Notes: generated from the letters alone by a model not told the origin. A DNA stretch of 64,000 nt from Mesorhizobium australicum WSM2073 (GCF_000230995.2 NC_019973.1:3052001-3116000); one strand, 5' to 3'. Shown: positions 24,459 to 33,078, counted from the first letter of the stretch. Translations and numbers: made by a program.

Positions 24459-26486
24459 CTAAAACAGCGCCTTTTCCAGCGGTCCTGCCAATGTCTCGGC
24501 AAAGGCCGTCGCCAGATGATGCCTGTCGCGGAAGGCGAGCTTGCCGTCGATGAAGACGTGGCATTCGGTCGGGCCGCAGAAGCGGTCGGTGAGGTCGACA
24601 TAGAGCGTGTCGGGGATGCTTTTCACCACCGCGCGCTCGGCGGCGGCCACGTCGTCATTGGCGGCCTCGGCCCTCGGCGTGTCGCACAGCGACGGCGCCT
24701 CGCGCCACCACAGCGCGCGGGCGACGCAGGCGTTCGCGAAGCTGTCGCCGATCGGCGTGTCGCGGATGACGGCGGCCTCGACGCCTGCCTGGCTGAAGGC
24801 CTCCAAGGTGGAGCGCAGGCCAGCCTGCCAGCGACCTATCTCGGCCTTGCGGCTGGCGGCGGACATGTCGCGTGTCAGATTGCCGATCGAGAATTCCGAG
24901 ATCACCACCAGGCGCGGCTTGCTGCGGATAATGTCTGAAATCGCCTGTTCGCGCCAGGCGTCGCATTCGGTGTAGTCGCGCTTGAGCACGGCGTTGAAGG
25001 TCGACAGGCGTGAAGCGCGGCACGAGGATTTGAGGTAGGTGATCACTTTGGTGTCGTTGCGTTTTGCTGCCTCGACCAGCGGCGTCGACCAGTGGTCGGC
25101 ATGCGAATCGCCGAACAGCACGATGGTGTGGGCGGCGTCGGCCGGCCCGAAGGTGCAAGGTTTCGGCTCCACCGTGTGAAAATCGAGCAGGCAGTCCTTG
25201 TCGACGGCGCGCGCGATGGACGGCTGTTCGGCGGCCTCTTCGATGCCGCGCTGGGTGGGGTCGATGTTGCGCGTGGCCAGATGCGCGTTGGCGTAGGCCG
25301 CAGCCACGCCGGCGGCGGTCAGCACGAGGGCCGGGGCGAGGGCAAGCCCGGGGAAAAGCCGAAGCGGTCCTGCGGCCGGGCTGGCGTCGAAGCGAAAGGC
25401 CCTGGCTGTCGCCGCCAGCCAGTCGCCGCGCCGCGCGGGGTTTTCGATCAGCCGGTAGGTGGCCGACGCCAGCGCCAGCGCCAGCACGGCGCAGCCGATG
25501 CGCTGCGCCACGCCGAGGTCGGGCTGCAGCATGGTGGCATAGACGATGACGGGCCAATGCCAGAGATAGAGCGAATAGGAGAGCGTGCCGACCCACTGCA
25601 AGGGCGGCAGCGAGAGCATGGCGGCGGGCGCCAAGGCCCGCCAGCGAGTCCTGGCCGGGGCATCGCCCTGCTCGCCGGCGCCGTTCAACAGCACCAGCAC
25701 GGAGCCGGCAACCGGCAGCAGCGCGTACCAGCCGGGGAAGGGCAGGTCTTCGCTCAAACAGAGATAGGCGACGGCGATCAGCGCCAAGCCCAACCATCCC
25801 TGTGCCGCCCGCAGCCAGGATTGATGCCGCCACAAGATTGGCGCGGCAAAGGTCGCCAGGCCGCCGGCGGCGAATTCCCAGGCCCGCAGCGGCGAGAAAT
25901 AGAAAGCCCAGGCCGGCGAGAGACTGGTGAGCCAGAGACAAGCCGCGAAGGAGGCGAGGCCGACGGTACCGATCACGACCACCGTCATGCGCCGGCCCCG
26001 ATGCAACCAGGCGGCGAAGACAAGCAGTGCCGGCCAGACGAGATAGAACTGCTCCTCCACCGACAGCGACCAGAAGTGGATGAAGGGGTTGCTCAAGGCA
26101 TCGGCGGCGAAATAGTCGAACGACCAGCGCAGCAGCCACAGATTGATGGTATAGGCCGCGGCATACATGGCGCCGCGCGAATAGAGCGCCTGTTCCTGCG
26201 GCGCCATGATGAAGGTGCCGATGGCGAGCGTGATCAGGATGACGAAGATGGCGGCCGGCAGAAGGCGCCGTGCGCGCCTGGCATAGAAGCGCCAGAGGTC
26301 GAGCCGGCCGGTCTCGGTGATCTCCTGCATCAGATGCGTGGTGATCAGCCAGCCGGAAATGACAAAGAAGATGTCGACCCCGGCAAAGCCGCCAGGCAGC
26401 GCCGTGAGGCCAAAATGGTAGGCGACGACGCCGCCAACCGCCAGCGCGCGCAAGCCCTGTATGTCAGGCCGAAACGATGCCGCCAC
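24459..26486 (-). CDS. Membrane O-acyltransferase with C-terminal SGNH domain (OafA/YrhL type)
   Basis: About 675 residues. The N-terminal acyltransferase-3 domain (about 5-350) has the start motif FRPDIQGLRALAVGGVVAYH, FFVISGWLITTHLM and about ten transmembrane helices. The C-terminal SGNH-hydrolase-like domain (about 430-670) starts with TIVLFGDSHADHWS. Such proteins O-acetylate surface polysaccharides. The GTG start at 26486 is favoured by AAGGAG five bases upstream; a longer start at 26510 is possible. Candidate modifier of the exopolysaccharide made by the genes at 35-48 kb. Confidence 0.92.
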   Translation of the reverse strand: MAASFRPDIQGLRALAVGGVVAYHFGLTALPGGFAGVDIFFVISGWLITTHLMQEITETGRLDLWRFYARRARRLLPAAIFVILITLAIGTFIMAPQEQALYSRGAMYAAAYTINLWLLRWSFDYFAADALSNPFIHFWSLSVEEQFYLVWPALLVFAAWLHRGRRMTVVVIGTVGLASFAACLWLTSLSPAWAFYFSPLRAWEFAAGGLATFAAPILWRHQSWLRAAQGWLGLALIAVAYLCLSEDLPFPGWYALLPVAGSVLVLLNGAGEQGDAPARTRWRALAPAAMLSLPPLQWVGTLSYSLYLWHWPVIVYATMLQPDLGVAQRIGCAVLALALASATYRLIENPARRGDWLAATARAFRFDASPAAGPLRLFPGLALAPALVLTAAGVAAAYANAHLATRNIDPTQRGIEEAAEQPSIARAVDKDCLLDFHTVEPKPCTFGPADAAHTIVLFGDSHADHWSTPLVEAAKRNDTKVITYLKSSCRASRLSTFNAVLKRDYTECDAWREQAISDIIRSKPRLVVISEFSIGNLTRDMSAASRKAEIGRWQAGLRSTLEAFSQAGVEAAVIRDTPIGDSFANACVARALWWREAPSLCDTPRAEAANDDVAAAERAVVKSIPDTLYVDLTDRFCGPTECHVFIDGKLAFRDRHHLATAFAETLAGPLEKALF

Positions 26487-26708
26487 GACAGCTCCTTCGT
26501 TTGCGCCCACCCGTCACCTGTCCGGCCGGGTAGCCGATATTGCAATGCAGAATATATTTCGCAGTGCAACATGGCCAGAGCAAGGACGCTGCTTTTTCCT
26601 CTTCTTGAAAAAAGCGGGAAATGTGTTGATCGAGGCAAAAACTCGTGGGGTCAGGCACTTGGAGTGGGGGCCGAATGAGTAGCGGCAGGGCAAAGCACGG
26701 CGGTCACG

Positions 26709-26736
26709 AAAACAGCCCCGCGAACGGGGCTGTTTT
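26709..26736 (-). terminator. Rho-independent terminator
   Basis: Perfect 11-bp stem (26709-26719 with 26726-26736), 6-nt loop and T-runs on either side, located 18 bp after the stop of the minus gene at 26755-27057. Strong candidate for that gene; it may also work on the other strand. Confidence 0.85.
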
Positions 26737-26754
26737 CACGGCTGCGGCGCGTTA

Positions 26755-27057
26755 TCAACTGCCGCCGTTCAATTTCACGCTGCTGCAGAACTCCGGATGC
26801 GTGTTGGTCGGGTTGGCGTTCTTGGCCTCGTCGGCGCAGGCGGTCTTCATGGCGGTCTGGTCCTCGGGCGTGAGGGCCTTCCAGGCTTTGACGAAGTCAT
26901 CATTGCCGACCATCTTCTTCATGCCTGAGTCCGTGTAGAACGGCTTCATCTTGGCAGGATCGTCGAGAGCGGATGTTCCCGTGCTGCCTCCCGCGAGAGC
27001 CGAACCGGTGGCCATCGAAAGCGCCATCGCGCCAAGACAGATCATCTTGATGTTCAT
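26755..27057 (-). CDS. Small secreted protein of unknown function
   Basis: 100 residues with a signal peptide (MNIKMICLGAMALSMATGSA, cleaved near ALA). The mature region of about 78 residues has AFVKAW-like helices (NDDFVKAWKALTPEDQTAMK) and two Cys (ACADEA, EFCSSV) that may pair. Start at 27057 follows GGAAGGA. It ends in a clear terminator, so it is a single-gene unit. No family named. Confidence 0.82.
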   Translation of the reverse strand: MNIKMICLGAMALSMATGSALAGGSTGTSALDDPAKMKPFYTDSGMKKMVGNDDFVKAWKALTPEDQTAMKTACADEAKNANPTNTHPEFCSSVKLNGGS

Positions 27058-27527
27058 GACTGGATCCTTCCCTGTTGCTTTGTGATCGTCGAAGCAACGA
27101 TCAAGGTTATAACGAAACAGTTTGCCCGAAAGTTCCGGTTTTATCAGACCAAAATTCCCTAATTCAGCCAAAATGTGTTCTGTCTGACCTTTGAAATATT
27201 TGCGGTATTTGGAACGCGAGCCACGGCTCCAGGCGACTGCTTGGTTGAGCAATCTTCCCCGCTGCTGCTCATCGCCGCTGACGCTGGACGACCAGGCTTC
27301 AGGTCGTCTGGACAACTTCGCGGCTCGCGGATGGTTCCGGGTTCCGGCAGGACGGCCTTGTCGCCGCACAAAAAAGGCCTCGCGGGCGCAGCCAGCGAGG
27401 CATTGATTGGAGGGACTTGTCATCGCCTCAGGAAGCGATTGCGCAGCAACGAGGCCGGCTTGCGGAAAGTTTCAGCGCCCAGCGACCGTCAAGCGCCTCT
27501 GCTACGAGCCTACAACTTCGCTCGAAC
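27058..27527. other. 470-bp gap with a minus-strand terminator
   Basis: No convincing gene on either strand. The left part is AT-richer (27090-27210) and probably carries the promoter of the secreted-protein gene. The right part is the 3' flank of the TetR gene, with a terminator at 27369-27401. Confidence 0.5.
27369..27401 (-). terminator. Rho-independent terminator
   Basis: On the minus strand gcctcgc pairs with gcgaggc (27377-27383 and 27395-27401) and is followed by a run of six T. It lies about 130 bp beyond the TetR gene end, either a long 3' untranslated region or the end of a small unannotated transcript. Confidence 0.75.
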
Positions 27528-28112
27528 CTAGGAGGAAGCCTCGCTATCCCGCTGGTTCAGCGTGCGCGCCGCGTCTGCCCCTGCCGCGAGGATGCGTTCC
27601 GAGAGTTCCGTTCCGTCCACGGCGCGGGCCATCTGAAGGGCGCCGATAAGGGTCGCAAAGATGCCCAGCGCAACGCTTTCCCGATTCCGGGTCCGCGGCG
27701 GCAGTTCCGCCGCCACCTGGCGCACCTGGGTCAGCAAGCGCTCGGTATAGAGTTGACGTGTTTCGGAAGGCTCGCGTGCGATCTCCGGCAGCAATGCGGC
27801 GGACGCGCAGCCCTGTCTCGGATTGTCCCGGTGTGCCGTCGACAGATAAGCGTCGATGGCCATATCCAGGCCGCCGGCAGCCAAAGCTTCGCGGATCTGG
27901 TCCGACTGATCCTCCAAGGCCGCTGCCACGGTTTCACGGACAAGCGCCGCCTTGGATTGAAAGTGCGGATAGAAGGCCCCGTTGGTCAGGCCGGCGTCTT
28001 TCATGATGGTTGCGAGCCCGGACGCGGCGATACCGTCACCGCGAAAACGGTTGGCGGCAACCTCCATGATCCGGCTGCGCGAGGCGTCCTTCCGGCCTTT
28101 TTCATAGCGCAT
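27528..28112 (-). CDS. TetR family regulator
   Basis: 194 residues. The N-terminal helix-turn-helix (about 8-55) has RSRIMEVAANRFRGDGIAAS and LTNGAFYPHFQSKAALVRET, typical of TetR/AcrR proteins. The C-terminal ligand domain has CASAALLPEIAREP. The start at 28112 has aaagga upstream. It is divergent from an SDR-MDR operon across a 103-bp gap containing a 33-bp dyad, so it very likely represses that operon and itself. Confidence 0.93.
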   Translation of the reverse strand: MRYEKGRKDASRSRIMEVAANRFRGDGIAASGLATIMKDAGLTNGAFYPHFQSKAALVRETVAAALEDQSDQIREALAAGGLDMAIDAYLSTAHRDNPRQGCASAALLPEIAREPSETRQLYTERLLTQVRQVAAELPPRTRNRESVALGIFATLIGALQMARAVDGTELSERILAAGADAARTLNQRDSEASS

Positions 28113-28137
28113 GGCTGCGATTCCTTTCTTCTATTGC

Positions 28138-28170
28138 ATTATGATTGTAATGTGATATTACGAGCATAAT
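28138..28170. promoter_or_regulatory. 33-bp dyad, likely TetR operator
   Basis: attatg-N3-gtaat-N5-attac-N3-cataat, symmetric about 28154: both 6-bp outer arms and both 5-bp inner arms match exactly. It lies in the divergent promoter between the TetR gene and the SDR gene. Confidence 0.75.
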
Positions 28171-28215
28171 TCTAACGAGGCGAAAAAGCTAGCCCTAATG
28201 ATTTTGGAGCACCAA

Positions 28216-29031
28216 ATGAACAGGAATTCGGGAAAGACCGCGCTCGTCACGGGAGCCTCCTCGGGCATCGGCCGCGCCAGCGCGGAAGCGCTGGCGCGAG
28301 CGGGATTTACCGTGTTCGGCACAAGCCGCCGCAAGCTCGGCGACAGCCCGAACGGAGTAACCATGCTGGTTTGCGATGTGACCGACGACAAGGCCATCGA
28401 TGCACTCGTTTCAACCATACACGCGCAGACCGGCCGCATCGATCTGCTGGTCAACAATGCCGGCGTCGGCATGTTTGGAGGAGCCGAAGAATCCTCGATC
28501 TCGCAGGTGCAGGCGCTGTTCGACGTCAATCTGTTCGGCGTCATGCGCGTGACCAATGCGGTGTTGCCGTCGATGCGGCGGCAGGGCGTAGGACGCATCA
28601 TAAATATCGGCTCGATCCTGGGATTGGTACCCGCGCCATATTCGGCGCATTACTCCGCGGTCAAGCACGCGCTCGAAGGTTATTCGGAATCGCTCGATCA
28701 TGAGATTCGTGCTTTCAATATTCGCGTCTCGGTCATCGAGCCGGCATTCGTGCGCACCGTCTTCGACCAGAATGGAATAGAACCGGATTCCGTGCTGAAG
28801 GAATACGATCGGGCGCGAGCCGGCTTCAAGGCGTTGCTTGCCGATGTGATGCCCAAAGCCGATCGGCCGGAAGTGGTGGCGGATGTGGTCGTCAAAGCGG
28901 CGACCGCCAGCCAGCCGCGCCGGCGCTACACCGCGGGCAAGGCGGCCCGGCAGGTCAGCCTGCTGCGTCGCTTCGCGCCCGCCGGGATGTTCGACAAGAC
29001 CTTGCGCAAGCAGTTCCGCTTGCCTGCCTGA
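28216..29031 (+). CDS. Short-chain dehydrogenase/reductase
   Basis: 271 residues, classical SDR. TGASSGIG binds the cofactor, NNAGVGMFG is the central strand, INIGSILG leads to the catalytic Ser region, and YSAVKHALEGY carries the catalytic Tyr-x3-Lys. The start at 28216 (MNRNSGK) is chosen over 28198 because TTGGAG is well spaced before it. First gene of the TetR-controlled pair; the next gene begins 24 bp later. Confidence 0.93.
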   Translation: MNRNSGKTALVTGASSGIGRASAEALARAGFTVFGTSRRKLGDSPNGVTMLVCDVTDDKAIDALVSTIHAQTGRIDLLVNNAGVGMFGGAEESSISQVQALFDVNLFGVMRVTNAVLPSMRRQGVGRIINIGSILGLVPAPYSAHYSAVKHALEGYSESLDHEIRAFNIRVSVIEPAFVRTVFDQNGIEPDSVLKEYDRARAGFKALLADVMPKADRPEVVADVVVKAATASQPRRRYTAGKAARQVSLLRRFAPAGMFDKTLRKQFRLPA

Positions 29032-29055
29032 GCAAACGATTTTCAGAAAGTGACC

Positions 29056-30060
29056 ATGATGAAAGCCTTTGTCGTCGACAAATATCAGAAGAAGGGCGCC
29101 CTGCGGCTGGCCGAAATGCCAGAGCCGGATCCGCGGGACGATGATGTCCTGGTCGAGATCTATGCCGCCGCCGTGAACCTCCTGGATGCCAAAGTCCGGG
29201 ACGGAGAGTTCAAACCCATCCTGCCCTATCGCCCGCCCTTCATTCTGGGCCACGACGTGGCAGGAATCGTCGTGCGGGTCGGATCGAAAGTCCGCGGCTT
29301 CAAGCCAGGCGACGAAGTCTATGCCCGGCCGCGCGATGGCCGGATCGGGACATTCGCGCAATCCATAGCCATGAACGAAGCCGACGTGGCCCTGAAGCCA
29401 AAAAACCTCAGCATGGAAGAGGCCGCCTCGATCCCGCTCGTCGGCCTGACTGCCTGGCAGGTGCTGGTCGAGAAAGCCAAACTGAGGAAGGGCCAGAAAG
29501 TCTTCATCCAGGCCGGTTCCGGCGGTGTGGGGACCTTCGCCATCCAGCTGGCGAAGCATCTTGGCGCGACGGTCGCGACAACAGCGAGCGCGGCGAGCAC
29601 CGATCTGGTCAAAAGTCTCGGCGCCGATATCGTCGTCGATTACAAGAAGGACGATTTCGAAAACGTCCTGCAGGGCTACGACGTTATCCTGAACAGCCAG
29701 GACGCCAAGACGCTCGCAAAATCGCTGCGCGTTCTGAAGCCGGGCGGCAAGCTGATCTCCATCTCCGGTCCCCCGGATTCCGACTTTGCCAGGAAACAAG
29801 GCCTCAACATCGTCCTGAGGCTGATCGTGGGCCTGCTCAGCCGTGGCATACGCCGCAAGGCAAAACGCGCCGGTGTCGACTATTCGTTCCTGTTCATGTG
29901 GGCGCAGGGCGACCAGCTGGGCAAGATCACGTCGCTCATCGAATCCGGCGCCGTACGCCCAGTCGTCGATCGGGTCTTCCCATTCGAACAGACCAACGAA
30001 GCATTGGCCTATGTCGGGACCGGACGGGCAAAAGGCAAGGTCGTCATCAAGGTCAGATAG
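29056..30060 (+). CDS. Zinc-free medium-chain dehydrogenase (quinone oxidoreductase-like)
   Basis: 334 residues. MDR family without the structural zinc lobe. LGHDVAGIVVRVGSKVRGFK and the Rossmann motif IQAGSGGVGTFAIQLAKHLG identify NADPH-dependent quinone/enone reductases. The C-terminus ends GRAKGKVVIKV as usual. With the SDR upstream it probably detoxifies carbonyl or quinone compounds under TetR control. The start may be 29050 (GTG), 29056 or 29059. Confidence 0.92.
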   Translation: MMKAFVVDKYQKKGALRLAEMPEPDPRDDDVLVEIYAAAVNLLDAKVRDGEFKPILPYRPPFILGHDVAGIVVRVGSKVRGFKPGDEVYARPRDGRIGTFAQSIAMNEADVALKPKNLSMEEAASIPLVGLTAWQVLVEKAKLRKGQKVFIQAGSGGVGTFAIQLAKHLGATVATTASAASTDLVKSLGADIVVDYKKDDFENVLQGYDVILNSQDAKTLAKSLRVLKPGGKLISISGPPDSDFARKQGLNIVLRLIVGLLSRGIRRKAKRAGVDYSFLFMWAQGDQLGKITSLIESGAVRPVVDRVFPFEQTNEALAYVGTGRAKGKVVIKVR

Positions 30061-30113
30061 AATGGCGCGGCAGCGGCGCGTCACCTGTACCCCGGCACTG
30101 TCCGTCATCATCC

Positions 30114-30791
30114 TTAGCCGGCGTCGCGGCCCACCGGTCCCATCTCGACCTCCCTCAGATAAAACGCCTTGCTCGGCTGCAGGTGATCGACACAGAGCTG
30201 CGCCAGCACCCAATTGTCGCTGCGCTTCAGCGCCTCGATCATCATCAGATGATGCTGGCGCGAGATTTCGAGCTTGTCCCGGTCGGCCAGCGAATTCGCC
30301 CGTACCGGCAGGCTGAGGCGCATATAGTGCTCGATCGAGGACACGAGATAGGCGTTGCCGCAGGCCGAGAACATGGTGAGGTGGAAGCGGTCGTTGGCCT
30401 CATGGATGCCTCTGAGGTAGCCGGCGTCGACATGGGTGCTGTAGACGCGGTGGATCTCGATCAGCTCGGCGATCAGCGCCTCGCTCGCCGGCAGCCGGAT
30501 CATCAGCGCGGCCTGGCGCTGCAGCATCTCGCGCACCTCATATATCTGGCGGACTTCCTCGGGGGCGAGCCGGCGCACCGTGGCGCCCTTGTTGCGCTCG
30601 CGCGTGGCGACGCCAAGCCTTTCCAGCTGGTAGAGGGCCTGGCGGATGGTGTGGCGCGAGACCGGGAAGCGGGCCAGCAGCACGTCCTCGACCAGCCGCG
30701 TGCCGGGCGCCAGCCGGCCAAAGATGATGTCTTCCTCCAGCGCATGGACGATATCGGCTTCCTTGCCGCCATAGTCGACCGTGTTGAGCAT
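30114..30791 (-). CDS. GntR family regulator (FadR/FCD subgroup)
   Basis: 225 residues. Winged helix-turn-helix (about 10-75; ALEEDIIFGRLAPGTRLVED, VSRHTIRQALYQLE) followed by an all-helical FCD ligand domain (about 85-215) with the metal-binding-type residues in NDRFHLTM and QHHLMMIEAL. Start at 30791 follows agagga. A D-2-hydroxyacid dehydrogenase lies about 0.9 kb away on the same strand; FCD regulators often sense organic acids, but the link is inference. Confidence 0.93.
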   Translation of the reverse strand: MLNTVDYGGKEADIVHALEEDIIFGRLAPGTRLVEDVLLARFPVSRHTIRQALYQLERLGVATRERNKGATVRRLAPEEVRQIYEVREMLQRQAALMIRLPASEALIAELIEIHRVYSTHVDAGYLRGIHEANDRFHLTMFSACGNAYLVSSIEHYMRLSLPVRANSLADRDKLEISRQHHLMMIEALKRSDNWVLAQLCVDHLQPSKAFYLREVEMGPVGRDAG

Positions 30792-31224
30792 CGCGATCCT
30801 CTTGCTGGCCCGGCCAAATCGTCATTGGCCCAGACCACTCTAGCGTTCGCGCGCGAGGCTGGCCACAAGCTGGTCGAGGCTGACGTCGCCGCACATCCGC
30901 ATCGCGTGGCGCAGGCTGATCCTGCCGACTTGCTGGCGCATGATGACCGGCAGGCAGGCCGGCCCCGCTCCGGTCAGCACGAAGGCCTGGCCGACCAGGA
31001 CCGGTTCGGAGAAGGGCGCCCACTGCACGGCCACGAATGGGACCTTCGGCCAATATCGCTGCTGGATATGGAAAGGCCCGCCACCGACGCGACTCGTGAC
31101 GGGCCTTCCGAGTACGCCGGGCTTCCCACCGCCCGGCCATTTGCAAAACCAGCCGGCGGCGCGATCGTTCCATCAGGAAGCGCGGGCACCTCTGGGAGAC
31201 GGGCTCACGGACCTTTGCGGGTCA
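30792..31224. other. 433-bp gap with a possible coding remnant on the minus strand
   Basis: Ending at 30840 on the minus strand, an open frame reads VPFVAVQWAPFSEPVLVGQA, later VIMRQQVGRISLRHAMRMCG, which has protein-like composition but no good start codon or ribosome binding site. Other frames of the same stretch are Arg-rich shadows. It may be the 3' end of a decayed gene; I cannot name it. Confidence 0.35.
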
Positions 31225-31602
31225 CTATTTGTGGATGAGCCATTCTATCAAGCCGGTCTCGGCCAGCTCGCAGCCGGTAAACTCGTGAACCAGGCTTTTG
31301 GCCAGATCGCGCCATTGACACTCGGGCACGTTCGCTTGCGAAACCAGATCTCGAAATACAGCGCGCAGAATGTCGGCATCGAACGCTGAGACGGGAACCG
31401 GGTCTGTAGCTTCCCAGGCTTGACCGTTGTCATCGCGTTGGCGTTGGCGAAGCTGTTTCAGAAGCTCGCGCGATTGCGCGATCGCGCGCCTGGAATGGTC
31501 CATTTCACGGCGAAAGGCGATGTTTCCAGCAATGGAACGATGTCGTAGCAGGAAGCTGGCTTCGATAGCTGCCCGCGCCACGTCTATATGGCTTCCAACC
31601 AT
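31225..31602 (-). CDS. Hypothetical helical protein
   Basis: 125 residues, cytoplasmic. Helix-rich, with HSRRAIAQSRELLKQLRQRQ in the middle and a C-terminal part like LAKSLVHEFTGCELAETGLI. The start at 31602 has a strong ribosome binding site (gggagg). The N-terminal pattern of short helices with DVARAAIEASFLL resembles the small protein at 33360-33563 in character but not clearly in sequence. No family recognised. Confidence 0.7.
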   Translation of the reverse strand: MVGSHIDVARAAIEASFLLRHRSIAGNIAFRREMDHSRRAIAQSRELLKQLRQRQRDDNGQAWEATDPVPVSAFDADILRAVFRDLVSQANVPECQWRDLAKSLVHEFTGCELAETGLIEWLIHK

Positions 31603-31715
31603 CGCTACCTCCCTGAGGTTGTTTTTTACGCCTCCGAAGGTGCATCTCAAAGGGGATTCAGCGTACGGTTTGGTACAAAACCCGCCTATGCGGTTGAGCA
31701 CACCCGCGCGGTTGC

Positions 31716-32747
31716 TCAATTCCTGTCGGACGGCTTCGAACGCATCCTCGACACCGTCTCGCGCTCGGCGCGTTTGGAGCGCAGCGGCGGCAGGCCACGG
31801 TCGATCAGGTCCATGTCCTCCAGCACCATGTCGCCCATGCGTTTGAAGGCGATGTCGAGGGCGCCGGCGCGATGGGCGGAGCGCAGGAAGCCGGGCAGCG
31901 CGCGCACGGGATGGTCGACTGCCAGCGGCTCCTCGGGAAAGACATCGCTGGCGGCAAGGATGTGGCCGCTCTTCACAGCCGCCATCAAGGCGGGGAAATC
32001 GACCACGCCGGCACGGCTGAGCAGGATGAAGGCGGCTCCCTTGCGCATCCTGCCAAAAGCATCGGCGCCCAGAAACCCCTGGTTCTCGGAGGTTACCGAG
32101 GCGACGACGAAGACGAAGTCGCTTGATGACAGCACCTCGTCCAGCGAGGCCGGCTCGACGCCGTTTTCCCTCAGGATCGACGGCGGCAGCCAGGGGTCGA
32201 ACACCTTCGTGTGGGTGCGGAAGCCCGACAGCAGGCGGTTGAGGGCGCGGCCGAGATCGCCGAAGCCGATGATGCCGACATCGGCTCCTGAAAGCAGCCG
32301 CGCCGTCTGGTTGCCGTCGCCGCCCCACAGTTCCTCGCCTTTGCGGAAAGCAAGATCGGCATCGACGATGCCGCGGGCAAGGTTGAGCGCCATGGCCAGG
32401 CCGAGCTCGGCTACCGGCTCGGCGAAGACCAGGCCCGTCGTGACGACATGGATACCCCGTGCGAACAGTGTTTCGTAGGGCATGTTGTCGAGGAGGTTGC
32501 TCTCGACATTGAAGACGCAGCGCAGCGCCTTCATCGCCTCAAGCGTCCGCGGCGAGATCGGCGGCTGGCCGACGATGTAGCGGGCCTCGGCCAGCACCTC
32601 GGCCGGCAGCCGCGCCACGCCGTCGGGCGTCGTCTCGACGATGCGATAATGCGCCTTGAGGCGCGCCAGCTGCGGCGGCGTGAAGATCAGTTCGAGCGTG
32701 CGCGGCTCGGGCGCGCTGATCACCAGCGGCAAGGCGGTGTCTGACAT
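31716..32747 (-). CDS. D-isomer-specific 2-hydroxyacid dehydrogenase
   Basis: 343 residues. The NAD-binding core has VGIIGFGDLGRALNRLL (GxGxxG type). The catalytic triad is visible: Arg in LLSRAGVVDF, Glu in DVFPEEPL and His in FLRSAHRAG. The enzyme interconverts a 2-keto acid and its D-hydroxy acid. Start at 32747 is supported by GGGAGG nine bases upstream. Divergent from the small precursor gene at 32940; the nearby GntR regulator may control it. Confidence 0.92.
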   Translation of the reverse strand: MSDTALPLVISAPEPRTLELIFTPPQLARLKAHYRIVETTPDGVARLPAEVLAEARYIVGQPPISPRTLEAMKALRCVFNVESNLLDNMPYETLFARGIHVVTTGLVFAEPVAELGLAMALNLARGIVDADLAFRKGEELWGGDGNQTARLLSGADVGIIGFGDLGRALNRLLSGFRTHTKVFDPWLPPSILRENGVEPASLDEVLSSSDFVFVVASVTSENQGFLGADAFGRMRKGAAFILLSRAGVVDFPALMAAVKSGHILAASDVFPEEPLAVDHPVRALPGFLRSAHRAGALDIAFKRMGDMVLEDMDLIDRGLPPLRSKRAERETVSRMRSKPSDRN

Positions 32748-32882
32748 TGGCAAGGTCCTCCCACGCGCCTTGTGGCGCTTTCTCGATCCTAAATCTATCC
32801 CGTGCCGGCGGATTTGAAAGCACGGTAGACCAATTCACCCGGCGCAGGCGTTCGAACAATCACCACGGCCGTCCTGGTACGA

Positions 32883-32932
32883 TTGACATTGGCGGCGAAG
32901 CCGGTGTTCTCTACGGTTTCAAACAAGGGGAG
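32883..32932 (+). promoter_or_regulatory. Candidate promoter and ribosome binding site of precursor gene A
   Basis: A consensus -35 hexamer, TTGACA (32883-32888), is followed by a weak -10 region near ttctct. GGGGAG (32927-32932) is the ribosome binding site, 7 bases before the GTG start at 32940. The -35 to start distance is 57 bp, nearly the same as in precursor gene B (58 bp). Confidence 0.5.
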
Positions 32933-32939
32933 ATGGCTG

Positions 32940-33029
32940 GTGAAGAAATACGAGAAGCCAACCTGGCAGAAGCGCGAACGGCTTTCGGCCGTCACTGCTC
33001 TCGCTGGACCTTCAGGGTTACCGTCCTGA
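32940..33029 (+). CDS. Putative RiPP precursor A, 29 residues, lasso-type leader
   Basis: A tiny gene that begins GTG-AAG-AAA. The peptide has YEKP at residues 4-7, Trp-9, Leu-15 and VTA at 18-20, then a short tail ALAGPSGLPS. Lasso-peptide leaders carry a conserved Tyr-x2-Pro...Leu...Thr pattern with Thr next to the leader's last residue, as here. GGGGAG is 7 bases upstream and a strong terminator begins 20 bp after the stop, so the gene looks like a complete transcription unit. The predicted core (about 9 residues) has no Asp or Glu, so a lasso ring is not possible. An overlapping ATG frame (32933-33046) has worse spacing. No maturation enzyme is nearby. See precursor B at 56360-56461. Confidence 0.65.
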   Translation: MKKYEKPTWQKRERLSAVTALAGPSGLPS

Positions 33030-33049
33030 ACGCATTCGCCTGCTGAAAC

Positions 33050-33078
33050 AAAGGCGCGATCGACCGATCGCGCCTTTT
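33050..33078 (+). terminator. Rho-independent terminator of precursor gene A
   Basis: aaaggcgcgatcg and cgatcgcgccttt are exact complements (33050-33062 and 33065-33077) followed by T. In practice the inner bases form a 4-6-nt loop, leaving an 11-12-bp stem. It starts 20 bp after the stop of the 29-residue gene. Confidence 0.85.

Noticed and set aside
25092..26678. 528-residue + frame
   Set aside because: Antisense to the acyltransferase; Arg/Gly/Gln-rich without domains.
28411..30213. 600-residue minus frame
   Set aside because: Antisense to the SDR and MDR genes, which have clear family motifs.
32795..32995. 66-residue minus frame opposite precursor gene A
   Set aside because: GTG start with only a weak AAGG upstream and no recognisable features; probably the shadow of the regulatory region.
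32933..33046. Alternative ATG frame overlapping precursor gene A
   Set aside because: GGGGAG touches the ATG with no spacing, the product shows no motif, and it ends inside the spacer before the terminator; the GTG frame is better on every count.
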